From Labyrinthula sp. Ha (taxonomy: Eukaryota > Sar > Bigyra > Labyrinthulida > Labyrinthulaceae): a stretch of DNA of 64,000 nt. The translations under genes and the position numbers were made by a program. Of the stretch, positions 1-10,951 are shown piece by piece. The DNA lies in NCBI GenBank assembly GCA_015227615.1, contig JAALGZ010000008.1, forward strand, positions 1,364,001 through 1,428,000, read 5' to 3'. Positions within the stretch are counted from its first letter, which is position 1; every line of letters starts with the position of its first letter. Below the pieces are notes generated by a model that ran no database searches, was not told the DNA's origin, and was given only the letters and a program-made list of their open reading frames with translations.

Positions 1-3
1 AAC

Positions 4-213
4 ATGAGAACCATATGTACGCCTGATTGGTTTCGATATGTAAAGGAATCAAAAACTTCTCGTGATGTCATTCGAACTCTTGCTTTACACTTGGTCATTC
101 TTCTATTAATATATATTTATTTAGTTTTTGCAGAGCGATTGAATCCCAGCAAAAGTAATATGGTAATGCTGTATTTGCAAAGATCTTTTACCAAACTCCG
201 CGTTTCTTGGTGA
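4..213 (+). other. possible 3' end of an unidentified gene (weak)
   Basis: A 69-codon open frame at the extreme left edge with a hydrophobic stretch in its middle and a basic C-terminus. I recognise no family. GT and AG sites around 93-132 could make an intron of 31 or 40 nt, but neither choice gives a better frame. It may be the last exon of a gene starting left of the window, or chance. Confidence 0.15.
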
Positions 214-3200
214 TTGGTGAAATTGTATTCTTCTGTCATTCTGTATATGTTCCAGTAATTAATACTGGTTAGTTTTTAGAATATAATGAGAAATTTAGCC
301 TTTGATTCCGGTAGGAATTGTTACAATTGATATCTCCTGTAGCACTGATAACTTCTTTATATTCTTAATAGTGTGAAATCAGGTGTATTGTAATTCCAGT
401 ACTTTAACAATAAGAAAATATCAAGTAAATTAATTCCATGGAACTATTTTTGTAGAAAAGTTTCACCAACAATCAATGTTAACACACAGTTATTCATGTT
501 AGATCACTACCGGTTTTGCTTACTAACTTTCAATAAGAAAAGCAAAATTCTTTTTCATATACATTACTATTCTTAATATCAAAATGAAATACATAGTTTT
601 GCCCCATTTTTTATCCCAGGGATATACCAAAATAAACCCTGGCCTTCCTTTCGTTCTTCTGACATCTTTATCTACTCGGGAGATACCTTTAAGTCGTCAA
701 AAGACCTTTGATAAAGAGCTAGAGAGCTAACTCAAGCGTTAGGCAAGTAAACTGATGAAATTCAGGCGAGACCCTTATGAAACGAAAGGAATCTACGTAT
801 CTTACTTAAAAGATGTTTGTGAAATACAGAAGAGGTCAAGAGTAACTTTAAAAGTCAATATTATACTTATTTTGCGAAAACAATGAAGCTTATGTTCATA
901 CATGGAAGTCGTTATCCAAGGCAATTTAGTCAACTTAGTCTTTTGTGATACTTACTTTGTGTTTTATTTTTGGATCATCTGTTAACAGTTAGCTATGGCT
1001 TAACTTACCAAAATTTTATAAGAGTCTTGATACTGATGGCCCATATTGATAAGCAATAACCGATAAACCTACTATGACTTATTTAACTTTATTATTTACT
1101 GTAATAATTTATTATGCTGCACATTAATAAACACACATCACATTTTTATGCATAGGGCTTGAAATTAGGGTTAAGCCACCATAACTTGTCTAATCCAGCT
1201 CGACCTTACCTTAACGTAGTTCTTATGAATGCAGAGAGCTGCAACATAGCATGCCGTTGTTGTATTTATGTTCCTATTGTTTCCCCCATAACCATGTAAT
1301 TTTCTACATAAGAATGGCAACTTCTTCCTTTAATCATCAAAATATATCTATTTTACCCAATAAATTACTAGATTACGTCACATCTAGACAAAAATATTGA
1401 TTGACCATGAAATTCGAAGAATGAAACCATAATTTGGGAAGGCTGCAATAAATTCTGGAGAAAAACATGGCTGACACGCAGTTTCAGGTTTCCAGGTGCT
1501 AAAGCACATGCCAAACCGAAACAAGGTAATGCTTTTAAAATATTTGCAGAGGTTTATGATATACTTGAATATAATACAAACGAGCTGTTTCATTTGCCAT
1601 GTCTGCTCCTTAGATCAACCAGATGAGTGACTGCTGGGCATTTCTGAATATTATTATCATAGAGAGTGGAAAAGATTGAGGAAGAAAACAGACGACCCAT
1701 CTGACAGTTCGAGCAACATTCGAAATCAGGAGCATTATTTTGAGGATAAGATAGATAAGAGGTGTCAAAAACCTTTAGCGTTTAGTGGTTAACCGGTCTT
1801 CTTGGCAGGTAAGCGAAGAAGGAAGGTAGGTACTGACCCAGATTGCACAGACTCGCGGTTTTTTACAAACCAGTACTATTTGAATTTGTAATATGGCTCA
1901 ATTGTTTTCGGTCGTGATTAAAATAGAGTTATTAGTATTAAAAAAGGATTAGTTTTCTTGCTACTTCACTAGATATTGCGGATTTGTCACAGCTTTTTTA
2001 AGTGAGATCAACACTTTGTACTCCAAGCCAGTTAAGCGTAAGGGTCAGCATTTTCTGACAACATATACCAGTAGTTGGTAGTAAATTCTATCTCGCAGTT
2101 AATGAACTTAATCGCGAGATGTTCTCAGGATAACCCAGCGTTTCTTTCATCAATCCTAGTAGTTAACCACGGAACGTGAAACTAGCATCTCGCCTTCTAT
2201 TCTTACTTACTTAGATGCTAGCTGAATGATTGTTTCTCAATGAAGAGAGCTCTTTCAGGGAAATTTGTTTTATTTTCAACCCAATAGTAGTTGTAATACC
2301 GAATATAACTTTATTTTGGGCCTTCAGTTTTTTTTAGAAGGAACAGTGAAACTGTTGGAAGCATTACTTTGTAGACCAATTATTCAAAAAGTTAAGTCAC
2401 ACCTAATGTGGAATAAACTACCCCGATTTGGAAGGGGTTCATAAAGGGATGTTCTTGTTAATGCTTTTTCTGAAGACTAGTTCCTAGTCGCATAATATAT
2501 TCACAGAGTTTCGGGGTCTAACTATTCGCAAAGCTACAAGAAAGCTAGTGAAATCTACCTATAAATACAAGAAAGCACCAAAATGTTCCAAATTTGTTCT
2601 AGAAAAGCTGCTTGTTATAAGCTCCTCAAATTTGTTGCTCAAAAAAGTTTAGGAGTATTTTGCTTGAAATAATTTCAACTAGGCCTTAAAAAAATGCTAA
2701 TCCAGAAGATCAAATCTTTTTTTTCTCTAAGTCGCACCTTTTTTCTATTCTGAATTATTTGGATAATGAAGCATAATTTTAACAATATTACTTTCACATA
2801 AGCTGCAAGGCGACATTTTATTCCGTTGGCCTAGTCGAACTGGGAACTCAATACCATAGCAAAGGTGTAGCGCCAGGTAAACAATTCTTGTAACAACAAG
2901 AAGCCACACATATCTAATACAGCTGCATCGAGCTGACTAGCATCCTGAAAGCATATCAATGAGCACTGAAACATGCATATAGCAAGAAAAGCGTAATTTT
3001 CCCAGGTTAAAAGCCAAAAGTATGATCGATCGTGTGGAAGAAACTCTTTACTAACAGCAACTGTTATCTAACTCCATGGAGTTTCTTTGTTATTGGGTAT
3101 TGCGAAGGTAGGAGAATATATTTACCTGCTTTTTCATTATCTATTCTATTCTTTACTCCTAATGAGATGGATTTTCGCTGACCAGTATTGCCTCTATTAA

Positions 3201-3418
3201 TAATCCAAGAACCACTTGAAGTAACGTCTATGGAACCAACACCTCAGTTAGGACTCTAATAGACCTCGGTACCTTCTCTCTGAATTTTCATCCAATAAAT
3301 CTTTGCGAATGTTTTGATGCATCTGTGGTTTTTCCTCCGTTTTTCGTCGAATCCCATTCCAATGGTTCATAAATATTGCGAACTCAATGTGTAACTAATA
3401 AGCTAGGCGAGTTCCTTC
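214..3418. other. intergenic, no recognisable gene
   Basis: About 3.2 kb of AT-rich sequence. The only open frames are short, have no family resemblance and could not be extended with small introns. No rRNA or conserved repeat was recognised. Confidence 0.6.
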
Positions 3419-3640
3419 TTTTTTTTTTGGGGGGGGGGGGCTACTCGGATGTTGGAAACCCTTCGGTCTACAAGGAGGACATAACTGACCCAAAGCCCTT
3501 TCTTGCGTCGTGTGGGACTTGAACCCACTAAACCAACCCCCCGACTCGTTTCTTGCCATGGCACTGAAAACTTGAATCACTCATACTCCACGGAGCCAAC
3601 CATTCAAGGCTAAGTGCCTTACCTATAAGGCCTTGACGAC
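3419..3640 (-). mobile_element. tRNA-derived SINE-like element with A-tail
   Basis: Read on the minus strand, 3640-3507 has tRNA features. The 5' end GTCGT pairs with ACGAC. A D-arm GCCT/AGGC encloses a loop with GG at the canonical 18/19 position. A T-arm GTGGG-TTCAAGT-CCCAC contains a B-box-like GGTTCAAGTCC. The anticodon region is replaced by a long hairpin (GGCACT...AGTGCC outside CTTGAAT...ATTCAAG). Downstream is about 70 nt of unrelated body, then a C12 run and an A10 run, the layout of a tRNA-head, body and tail SINE. An intron-bearing type II tRNA gene is the alternative, but the acceptor pairs over only 5 bp and no clear anticodon is seen. Confidence 0.45.
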
Positions 3641-3978
3641 TTGGGGAATCGATGGGGCATTAGCTGCCGCACTCGTGCGCTGCGGACGTTCTAAATCCAT
3701 TCTAGTTACCAGGTGCATTTAATCCCCCAGGATATTTATATTACTACTAGACTACGAGACTATAAGTTTCTTTTCTGAAAAGCCTGCTGGACTTGTTTCC
3801 TAAAGATAGATATGTGCTAATTAATAAATGTAGTACTGTACTCTCACCTTAACTTTTAATTAACGTCACTCTCAAATACTTCCATAACTTAACGTTAATC
3901 TACAACCTTCCTAACGGAAAAATTCCAGTTCCAACAATAACTAAGAAATATAATAGACCAAACAAAAGTCCAGAAAAC
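3641..3978. other. intergenic, partly GC-richer
   Basis: A short GC-richer patch (about 3645-3720) adjoins the 5' side of the SINE-like element, then AT-rich sequence leads to the end of the next gene. No gene is seen. Confidence 0.5.
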
Positions 3979-4647
3979 CTATATTGATATAAACAGATGT
4001 CGTCTTATGCTACCATGTTGCTTCTGATCCATAAGTTTATGTTTGATAGTTTTAAGTTTTTGAATATGTTTCCATGCAGCTTTTATCATATTTTTCAAAT
4101 GCTCATTTTCAACTTGACTGGCAATCTGTAGAAGGATTTTCAATCTCCGTTTTGCATTTTTAAGCATACCTCTTCGAATGTAATTATAAACTAAATGAAT
4201 ATGAGTTTGTATTGCAAGCTCTATATTATTCATCTTCAAAGCAATCAAAAACTGCTTTTGTGCCATCACTTCCGCTTCTTTGAGAAATCCGCATAAAAAG
4301 TATCCACCACCAAGAGTTGATATATACGCATTCATTGACAGATTTTGCAAATGTTTTGATAAAATAAACTCATTTAAATTATTGAAATATAAATCTGAGT
4401 AATAAAATCTGTTCACAGCTTCTAATGAGGCTCTTGGTTCCACGCAGAAAACTACACTCGATGAATTACCATCGGCTCCACGGAAATAGCTCCAAAACAC
4501 TTCAAAACTACTGAGAATAATTAATTTAATATCTGCATTGTGTTTCAAGAATTTTATTAGAGATTTCTGTTCCTTTCGGGTCATTTTCAGCTCGTTTTGA
4601 AATAAGAAAACATTTGTTTCGAACTTTTGAAATATAAAATGATTCAT
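3979..4647 (-). CDS. helical TPR-like protein of unknown function
   Basis: A 222-aa intronless frame. The sequence looks all-helical. Roughly residues 95-200 contain repeated amphipathic helices, including EAEVMAQKQFLIALKMNN and KNAKRRLKILLQIAS, that resemble TPR-type helical hairpins. I do not recognise a named family. No signal peptide or membrane segment is evident. It is transcribed divergently from DRC7, with only 20 nt between the two annotated ATGs. If translation starts instead at Met22 (MTRKEQKSL) the spacing becomes 83 nt, which is more comfortable for a shared promoter. The shared promoter makes a flagellar role conceivable, but that is inference from position only. Confidence 0.6.
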   Translation of the reverse strand: MNHFIFQKFETNVFLFQNELKMTRKEQKSLIKFLKHNADIKLIILSSFEVFWSYFRGADGNSSSVVFCVEPRASLEAVNRFYYSDLYFNNLNEFILSKHLQNLSMNAYISTLGGGYFLCGFLKEAEVMAQKQFLIALKMNNIELAIQTHIHLVYNYIRRGMLKNAKRRLKILLQIASQVENEHLKNMIKAAWKHIQKLKTIKHKLMDQKQHGSIRRHLFISI

Positions 4648-4667
4648 TTTCTAGCAGTTAAAAGAAT
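4648..4667. promoter_or_regulatory. minimal bidirectional intergenic spacer
   Basis: Twenty nucleotides separate the ATG of the minus-strand helical protein from the ATG of DRC7. Both promoters must lie within or across each other's 5' coding sequence, or one true start lies further inside its ORF. No promoter motif is recognised. Confidence 0.35.
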
Positions 4668-7265
4668 ATGGAAGAAAATTCAGAAAGAGAAAAGTTGATT
4701 CTTTGCTATGTAGATGAGTTTCTGATAAATTTCAAGGAAAGATATCCGGAAAGAAAGCTTGATATCAAGGTGAGGAACGAGCATGGAGTGTTGAAGTTCA
4801 TATCCAGTTTCATACGTCCGTCTTCGGCTTTAATTAAAGACACTGACTTGTACTACTTAAAATATTGCACAAGATTTGTGTCTAATATGATACAGGCAAA
4901 ACATGTTGATAAGTTTGAGGGGAAAATAACTTCAGGACCAACTCTGCTAAAAGAACGAACTGGCAATTGCTATGATGCATCTTTCTTGCTGTGTTCTCTA
5001 CTGAGAGGAGTCGGATATAATTCATTTTGTGCTTTTGGAAAAATTAAGTCTAGGATATTGGATTTTCAAACTGCCTTGCAGGATGTTAATGAAGTTGCAG
5101 TAAAGGATATTTTTTGTTTAGACGATGAAAGTGGGAAATCTTGGGATAAGAATGAAACTTTGGAGACAAAAACCAACTTTGAGCCATTAAAACTTGAAGC
5201 ATCTTCACTACTGAAACCTAAGTATGAAGCTTTTGAACTGGAGTCAAGGTTTGATAAGCCGCATGTAGAGGAAAAAAATGAGGTTAGTTTCAATGAAAAA
5301 TACGAGTCGATAGTACCTATAGTTGAGGGAGAAATAGGTGAAACATTTCAAAGCTATTGTTGGGTGTTGGTTAAAAAAGGTGAAAGAGGGTTGGAAGAAA
5401 ATATTTTTATTGAGCCGATTCTTGGACTTCGATACACAGAAATCCAGTGGAAGGAATATTTTAAGGACATAGATTTTGTAGTCAACGAGAACAATGTTTA
5501 CTTCACTATGGAACCAGATGTATTAGATGAGTTTAATCTAGATAATGAGAAATTATGGGGGAAAGTGTTTGTGGAGCCAGAAAAAATGTCCGCTATTAAA
5601 AGAAAAGAAAAAGCTACAAAGGACTCACTTGTGGAGAATAGGAGTAACGTGTTTAATAAGAGAATTTTATCTGTGCCTCCGAGTGACTTGTGTGATCTAG
5701 CTGAATTAATTGACAGAAAAACTGATCACCTAAAGTATAAACAGTTTGGAAAGATGATGGTGCGTTTAGGCAAGCAATGCCTCACTTTCATGGATATGAC
5801 TAAGAGTAATTTAGACAATGCATACTTGGTTTGTGAGAAATTCTTGGATAGCGAATCTCTGTTACCTGTTTACAGACGTAGCTACTATAAGAATAGAAAA
5901 GATCATCTAATCGAGAGGACTGTGCAGTTGATGTTAAATGAAGATGCTGAAGAAGAAATGATAGAGATATTTGCGAAAACGAGAACTGATGGGGTTCAAA
6001 AGCTTAGGCAAGTAGCTGGTTTAAGGCGCACTATCGCGTATTTTCCTACCCGAAAACCTAAAGGGGAAATTTACAGAGAGGAGAACTTTACGAAAAATAT
6101 AATAACAATAAACTATGAGAACAGACCCGACCTCTTAATTAAGAGGACTATTAAACTGTGCCGAGATAGCTTTTCGAAAACAACAAACACTCAAAAGGCA
6201 AGAAGAAGAGGAAGTACGTTACTCTCCCAGCGAAAAGACTTTCAGTTTAACCCTGTGCTTCATCAAAAGTATCAAGGCAGAGAAGCAGAGATTTATTCAA
6301 TCGAGGATGAGTACCAGAAGGCACCAAACAAAAGAAAACTGGATACTTTTGGCTTTGTTTTAGAAGAAACGGAAGTTCCTTCTGTGAAGCTGGTTGAATA
6401 CTTGATTAAAGATGGGTTAATCAGGATTACCATGCACCTTAAATGTGGGAACTTTATCCAAACTGTGAAGACATTTTCAAAGGATGACTTGGCTGAAGAA
6501 ACTCATGATGGAAGTAGAGAAACTGAAAACCATTTATTAGATATATCCCTTGCAGAAGGAGAGCATATGCTATCTGCAAGACAGTACACTACTGAGTTAG
6601 AAAGTTGGGTCCGAAAAGAAAAAGATGCCTTCAATGAAATACGAGAGGCTGAAAGGGAAACCCAAGAACTGTTTTTCTGCCGAATTCATGAAGAGAAAGA
6701 ACTGCAAAACAAAGTGGAACTGTCAAGGAAAGCTAATGTAACTACGCTCGAAAACACATCTAGAATGAACGAGCACAGCAAAGTAAAAAACCCGAAGAAT
6801 TGTGTTGATGAACTCTCACTGTATCTCAAAGAAATTGATTTGGATAAGATATCATTTGAGGATGCAACAGCTGCTCGTGAAAAATGTTTGGACGATTTGA
6901 AGCAACGTTTATTACTTAGAGCTAGGCTTATTGAAGATAGACTGATTGATGAAAAAGAAAGGTTTGCAACAAGGAAAGCTGCATATGAGCGTTCAAAGGA
7001 ACAAGGTGATGACAGTAAGAGTAAATCGCTCCAGTCAAGTACGATAACGAAATCTTTGTCTTCAGAAAACGAAGAACTAAACATAAGCAAAGGAAGTTCT
7101 ATGGGCGAGGAAAATTTTGAGGTATATAAGGAGGCAGCAGAATTCAGGATCAGAATACTTGAGCGTCGGCTACAACAGCATGAGAAAGAAAGTCTAAAGC
7201 GGTTTACCAAACTAGAAGAGAAGTTAAGAGCTGATCCTCGACTTTCAATTCTATTCAAGAAATAA
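4668..7265 (+). CDS. DRC7: dynein regulatory complex subunit 7 (DRC7/CCDC135)
   Basis: An 865-aa intronless protein, close to the size of animal DRC7 (about 870 aa). DRC7 is a component of the nexin-dynein regulatory complex on axonemal doublet microtubules and controls dynein-driven sliding. A transglutaminase-like module at residues about 90-260 starts with RTGNCYDASFLLCSLLRGVG (Cys101 at the nucleophile position) and includes the WVLVKKGE...NIFIEPILGLRY block. The family is considered to use this fold structurally. The C-terminal third (about 600-860) is charged and coiled-coil forming. It is good evidence that the organism builds a motile flagellum. The ORF ends at TAA under the standard code. 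Confidence 0.88.
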   Translation: MEENSEREKLILCYVDEFLINFKERYPERKLDIKVRNEHGVLKFISSFIRPSSALIKDTDLYYLKYCTRFVSNMIQAKHVDKFEGKITSGPTLLKERTGNCYDASFLLCSLLRGVGYNSFCAFGKIKSRILDFQTALQDVNEVAVKDIFCLDDESGKSWDKNETLETKTNFEPLKLEASSLLKPKYEAFELESRFDKPHVEEKNEVSFNEKYESIVPIVEGEIGETFQSYCWVLVKKGERGLEENIFIEPILGLRYTEIQWKEYFKDIDFVVNENNVYFTMEPDVLDEFNLDNEKLWGKVFVEPEKMSAIKRKEKATKDSLVENRSNVFNKRILSVPPSDLCDLAELIDRKTDHLKYKQFGKMMVRLGKQCLTFMDMTKSNLDNAYLVCEKFLDSESLLPVYRRSYYKNRKDHLIERTVQLMLNEDAEEEMIEIFAKTRTDGVQKLRQVAGLRRTIAYFPTRKPKGEIYREENFTKNIITINYENRPDLLIKRTIKLCRDSFSKTTNTQKARRRGSTLLSQRKDFQFNPVLHQKYQGREAEIYSIEDEYQKAPNKRKLDTFGFVLEETEVPSVKLVEYLIKDGLIRITMHLKCGNFIQTVKTFSKDDLAEETHDGSRETENHLLDISLAEGEHMLSARQYTTELESWVRKEKDAFNEIREAERETQELFFCRIHEEKELQNKVELSRKANVTTLENTSRMNEHSKVKNPKNCVDELSLYLKEIDLDKISFEDATAAREKCLDDLKQRLLLRARLIEDRLIDEKERFATRKAAYERSKEQGDDSKSKSLQSSTITKSLSSENEELNISKGSSMGEENFEVYKEAAEFRIRILERRLQQHEKESLKRFTKLEEKLRADPRLSILFKK

Positions 7266-8227
7266 GTAAAGTTTTTTTAAAAGACTGAAAGCAATACCTG
7301 TACAATTAGACCAACAAGCCTATTGTGATTTTCGGGGCTTATTGAGTTCTCAGCCATTAAAAGCAAGATGAATAGGTTTTGCCCTGCCCACTATATTTAA
7401 CCATGGCTTTGTTTTATTAATGAGCAATACTCACGAGTAATTTTTGGCTATTTTGTATTTTTCTTTCCTTCAATACTTTACGGTACTAGCTTTCCGTACA
7501 TTGTCTTTGGATTTGGTGGAGTTTAAAACTAAGTTTGGCAGTTTTTCAATAAGCAACATGTGTTAAATATATTCTTCGAAGAATTATCTCTCTTCCTTTG
7601 ATACATTTTTGTTTCCTTTGAAAACTCTTTGTTCTTTCTATGGCGCATTCACGCTTCTGTTGAAATAAATAAGAATCAGCGGCAATACCACATCCCAAGA
7701 CCTACTTCTATCAGGTGCTAGTATGCAGAGAAAGACTATATGTAAAGTTTTGCACTGCCCTTTGCTGGAAATATATTATCAAACTATATGTCCAGTATTT
7801 TCATATGTTTAGTCATTAAAATAAATCAACTCAGTTTTTTATCTATGTGTTTGTTTTCTGTCTTTTGAATTCTCTTTAAAAATAAATATGTTAATTAAGT
7901 AATTAACAAGTAACCCTTCTATCCGAATAATGTCTACCACACCTCGAATTATTTATGCATAAATGTATTTTCCTTACACTATATAACTTCAGCTATCACA
8001 ATCTTAGCTAGAATTACTTTGCTAAGAATTTTATCCCCTCATGAGAATTAAGTTTATTATTATTGAGCTAGATGCTACCAGATATTGGTTTTATACCTGG
8101 AGCGAGCTCAAAGTCGATCTGCCAATCGAAAGCTTGAAATTCTTGTCAGATAATGGACTTAGATGTTAAGCTAACTTCCTAAAGAAACCTCAAACAATTA
8201 AAGTACTACCAGAATATGAACAACTAG
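7266..8227. other. intergenic, nothing recognised
   Basis: AT-rich sequence downstream of DRC7 with no plausible ORF or RNA gene on either strand. Confidence 0.5.
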
Positions 8228-8462
8228 TAGGAATCGGATTTGATGTATTGATAACTTATTAATAATATTGTTGTAATATTTTTTTTAATGTTCAATTCTG
8301 ATAATTCCCCAAACATTTAGATTGATTATTAATATTCAATTGAACAGAAGAATATTATCAGAATTATTTGATAAAAAACAAAATCTAAATATTTTGTTGA
8401 AAATCAGAATCAAAACAATTACCTAATAATTATTAATAATTTCTATTAAATCCGATGCCTAA
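8228..8462. mobile_element. MITE-like inverted-repeat element, copy 1
   Basis: About 235 bp bounded by inverted ends. The left end reads TAGGAATCGGATTT, and the right end read on the minus strand is TTAGGCATCGGATTT. Similarity continues inward through TTATTAATAAT-type sequence, and inner arms TCTGATAAT and ATTATCAGA allow a long foldback. There is no coding capacity. The same terminal sequence recurs at 10142 and 55907, so it is a repeated, probably non-autonomous DNA element. Confidence 0.6.
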
Positions 8463-10141
8463 TGGCCATTGACATTAATTTACCCAAACGAGTCTAAGTG
8501 ATGTTAGCCTCTTATGAATTTTCCAGACCTACAAATATCATGGTTTGAAAAGAAAAAGTATCCTCAGATGCAAACTCACTTCAAATAAGTATTTAAATAC
8601 CTTGTGAACTGAGAGGTCCTTTACTTCTTCCTATTTTCTCAGTAAGTAATCCTTAAGGATGCTTAAGGATTCAACAAAATTTCTCAAGATGTTTGCTTTC
8701 AGCACATAGTTTAATCTCATCCAGTCTGTAAAATTCTTAATTATCTTCATTTCCTCTAACGAAAAATTTCAGTTGGAGAGACTTTGTAGGCTCAAAACCG
8801 AGAAATCGCCTATCATCAAGGTAAAAGGATGACGATGGTTCATTGATTCCTTTCCCAGCCTTCAATATATATTTTCTTCTTTTTAACTAGAAGGCAATTC
8901 AGAAAAATTGAGCCTGGGTTAGGCATTCAAGAGTAAACCTTTCTTAAAAACTTTGCACAGATACTGTTTAGTTTATACTGTTCTTTGGTTTTTCACTTCG
9001 TTTTTAAAAAACTAAGGTTATTCTTTATGGATCAGAATTGGTTTTTGTTCATTTTGAGTCTGCTGGCCAGCCTACGAAAGAGTACTGAAGCTAACATTGA
9101 CTAAAAGCAATACCACACTGCATAAACCACCATTATCTATCTTTTCTTAAAGCTATTAATTGTAATGACTAAGAATTTTAACTCTTTTCAACACGGTAAA
9201 AGAACCTGCTAAGAGCGTAAAGAGATCTTCTTTTTTTTAGTCAATTAAACCTTAGTTAATACCAACAACTTAGTCTTTCCCCTCTGGCCAAGTTGAAGAG
9301 AGAATGATCTATCAACGCAGCAATGAAAGTTTGAATCTCATGGTGGTAGCAAAGCCTTAGTAACAATAACAATATTAGCGCTAAAGGCTAAGGATAATGG
9401 AACATGTAAATGTGGGGATTCTACATCTGCCCCTTACTCACGCATACCTCACATAAAGTTATTGTGTAATTTCTCTCTCACACTTAGTCACCGGGAAACA
9501 TACTCATAGCTCTATAAAGATCTCATTTAAACCATGTTTTCATGCCTGGTCAAAATTGTATATGCACGGGAATATAAAGGACAAACAAAACAACAATTAA
9601 GCTTGCACCGTAGCCTCAATGTATAGAATGCCAAGCCTTGTTTCTGAAAGAGTTTAAAACTCACTGGTTAGTGTATTGCTTAAGGAATAAAATATCAAAC
9701 ATCAACAAGGAAGATGCACACAGATTACGCGAATTTAGCAAACAAGTAAGAAAGATTAAAAAGCTGTTAGTAATGGGTTCCTCCAAACCGGAGTCTTCTC
9801 GAATGGGCAGAATAAATTTATGATCAAGGTGACTAAAAGGCCGTAACAGACTGGAAGTAAAGTAAGATACTTCATAACACACATCTGCAATAGGTTCATT
9901 GATAAATCAACATATACTCATTAGATAGACACATTTTTGTCAGGATTATATAATTTTTGTCTGTACATTGTCTATGGAAACATCTTATTTTATCCCCTCC
10001 AGAATGAAAAATTCCACAACTGTGATATACACGAATGCACACAGAGTGGAGTTCTTATAAAATTAATTAACTAGTCAGTAGCTTAATGGATAAAAACTTC
10101 TGATAATTTTATGGGTATTGATGCTTTAAGAATAGTGGCAT
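8463..10141. other. intergenic, nothing recognised
   Basis: AT-rich spacer between two copies of the inverted-repeat element. Short frames near 9640-9880 show no family resemblance. Confidence 0.5.
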
Positions 10142-10276
10142 TTAGGCATTGGATTTAATAAGAATTATCAATAATTATTTGCATTTTTTTGATTCTGATC
10201 ATCAATGAAAAATTGTGGTCTCGATTCTTATCAAGAAATCCTGATAGTAATCTGATTATTAATTAAATATCGATGA
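10142..10276. mobile_element. MITE-like inverted-repeat element, copy 2
   Basis: Begins TTAGGCATTGGATTT and carries GATTCTG about 49 nt further in, matching one end of copy 1 (51 nt in the same measure). The far end, around 10258-10276, only weakly matches the terminal repeat (TTAAATATCGATGATGA), so the right boundary is uncertain. Confidence 0.45.
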
Positions 10277-10951
10277 TGAATTAAAGTGACTGGTAAACTA
10301 TCAGAATCTATCAACAAGAAAAATAGGGGAAATTTCTTGTTGAAAAGTTCAGAATGAACCAAATGCGATCCCTTGTGACAACCGATAGAATTTGAATAAG
10401 TATTTTTAGTAAAGGCACACTCAATCAGGAGTAGAAAAATATTATAAAAGACTTTATCAACAATAAAATATAAAAAGTTCCACTTTTGGTAGTCAGTAAT
10501 GCACATCTGATTTAAGTCAAACATTGAAATCGCTACATTCTCTATGTCACTAAAGGAAAAGTTTGTTTCACCAAGAATATTAATTATTGACTGTGAAGAG
10601 TCAATATATCATAACGTTAAACTAAATGATAACTCTAGCAAACAATATGTTTGTTCTGAAGTTAACCCCTTGGTTAGTTTAATGACTCGATCCGGAAAAA
10701 GGAAACTCACTTGACAACAAGATAGAAGGCTTAAATCAATTCACTTAGACTTCCCCAACTTAGGGCGAGTGGATCAACTGCGCAGGAAATTTTTACACAA
10801 GTCACTGCATCTGTAATATTCGTTTTACCCCAAAGATGCTATACATGCGACTATAACTCTTTCTACATCAACAGAGAATAACTTTCATGTATCATTTTTC
10901 TTAACGTTAGTAACAGACTTCCTTACGATATGCCATTTAGTTCCGTTAGAA
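10277..10951. other. intergenic upstream of RF1
   Basis: AT-rich sequence with a 97-codon minus-strand frame (10231-10524) of low complexity and no family resemblance. It presumably includes the RF1 promoter. No motif is recognised. Confidence 0.45.

Noticed and set aside
3395-3580. 61-codon minus-strand frame
   Set aside because: Lies within the SINE-like element and runs through its homopolymer tail; not a credible gene.
6686-7258. 190-codon minus-strand frame inside DRC7
   Set aside because: Antisense shadow of the conserved DRC7 coding sequence, with Ser-rich composition typical of such shadows.
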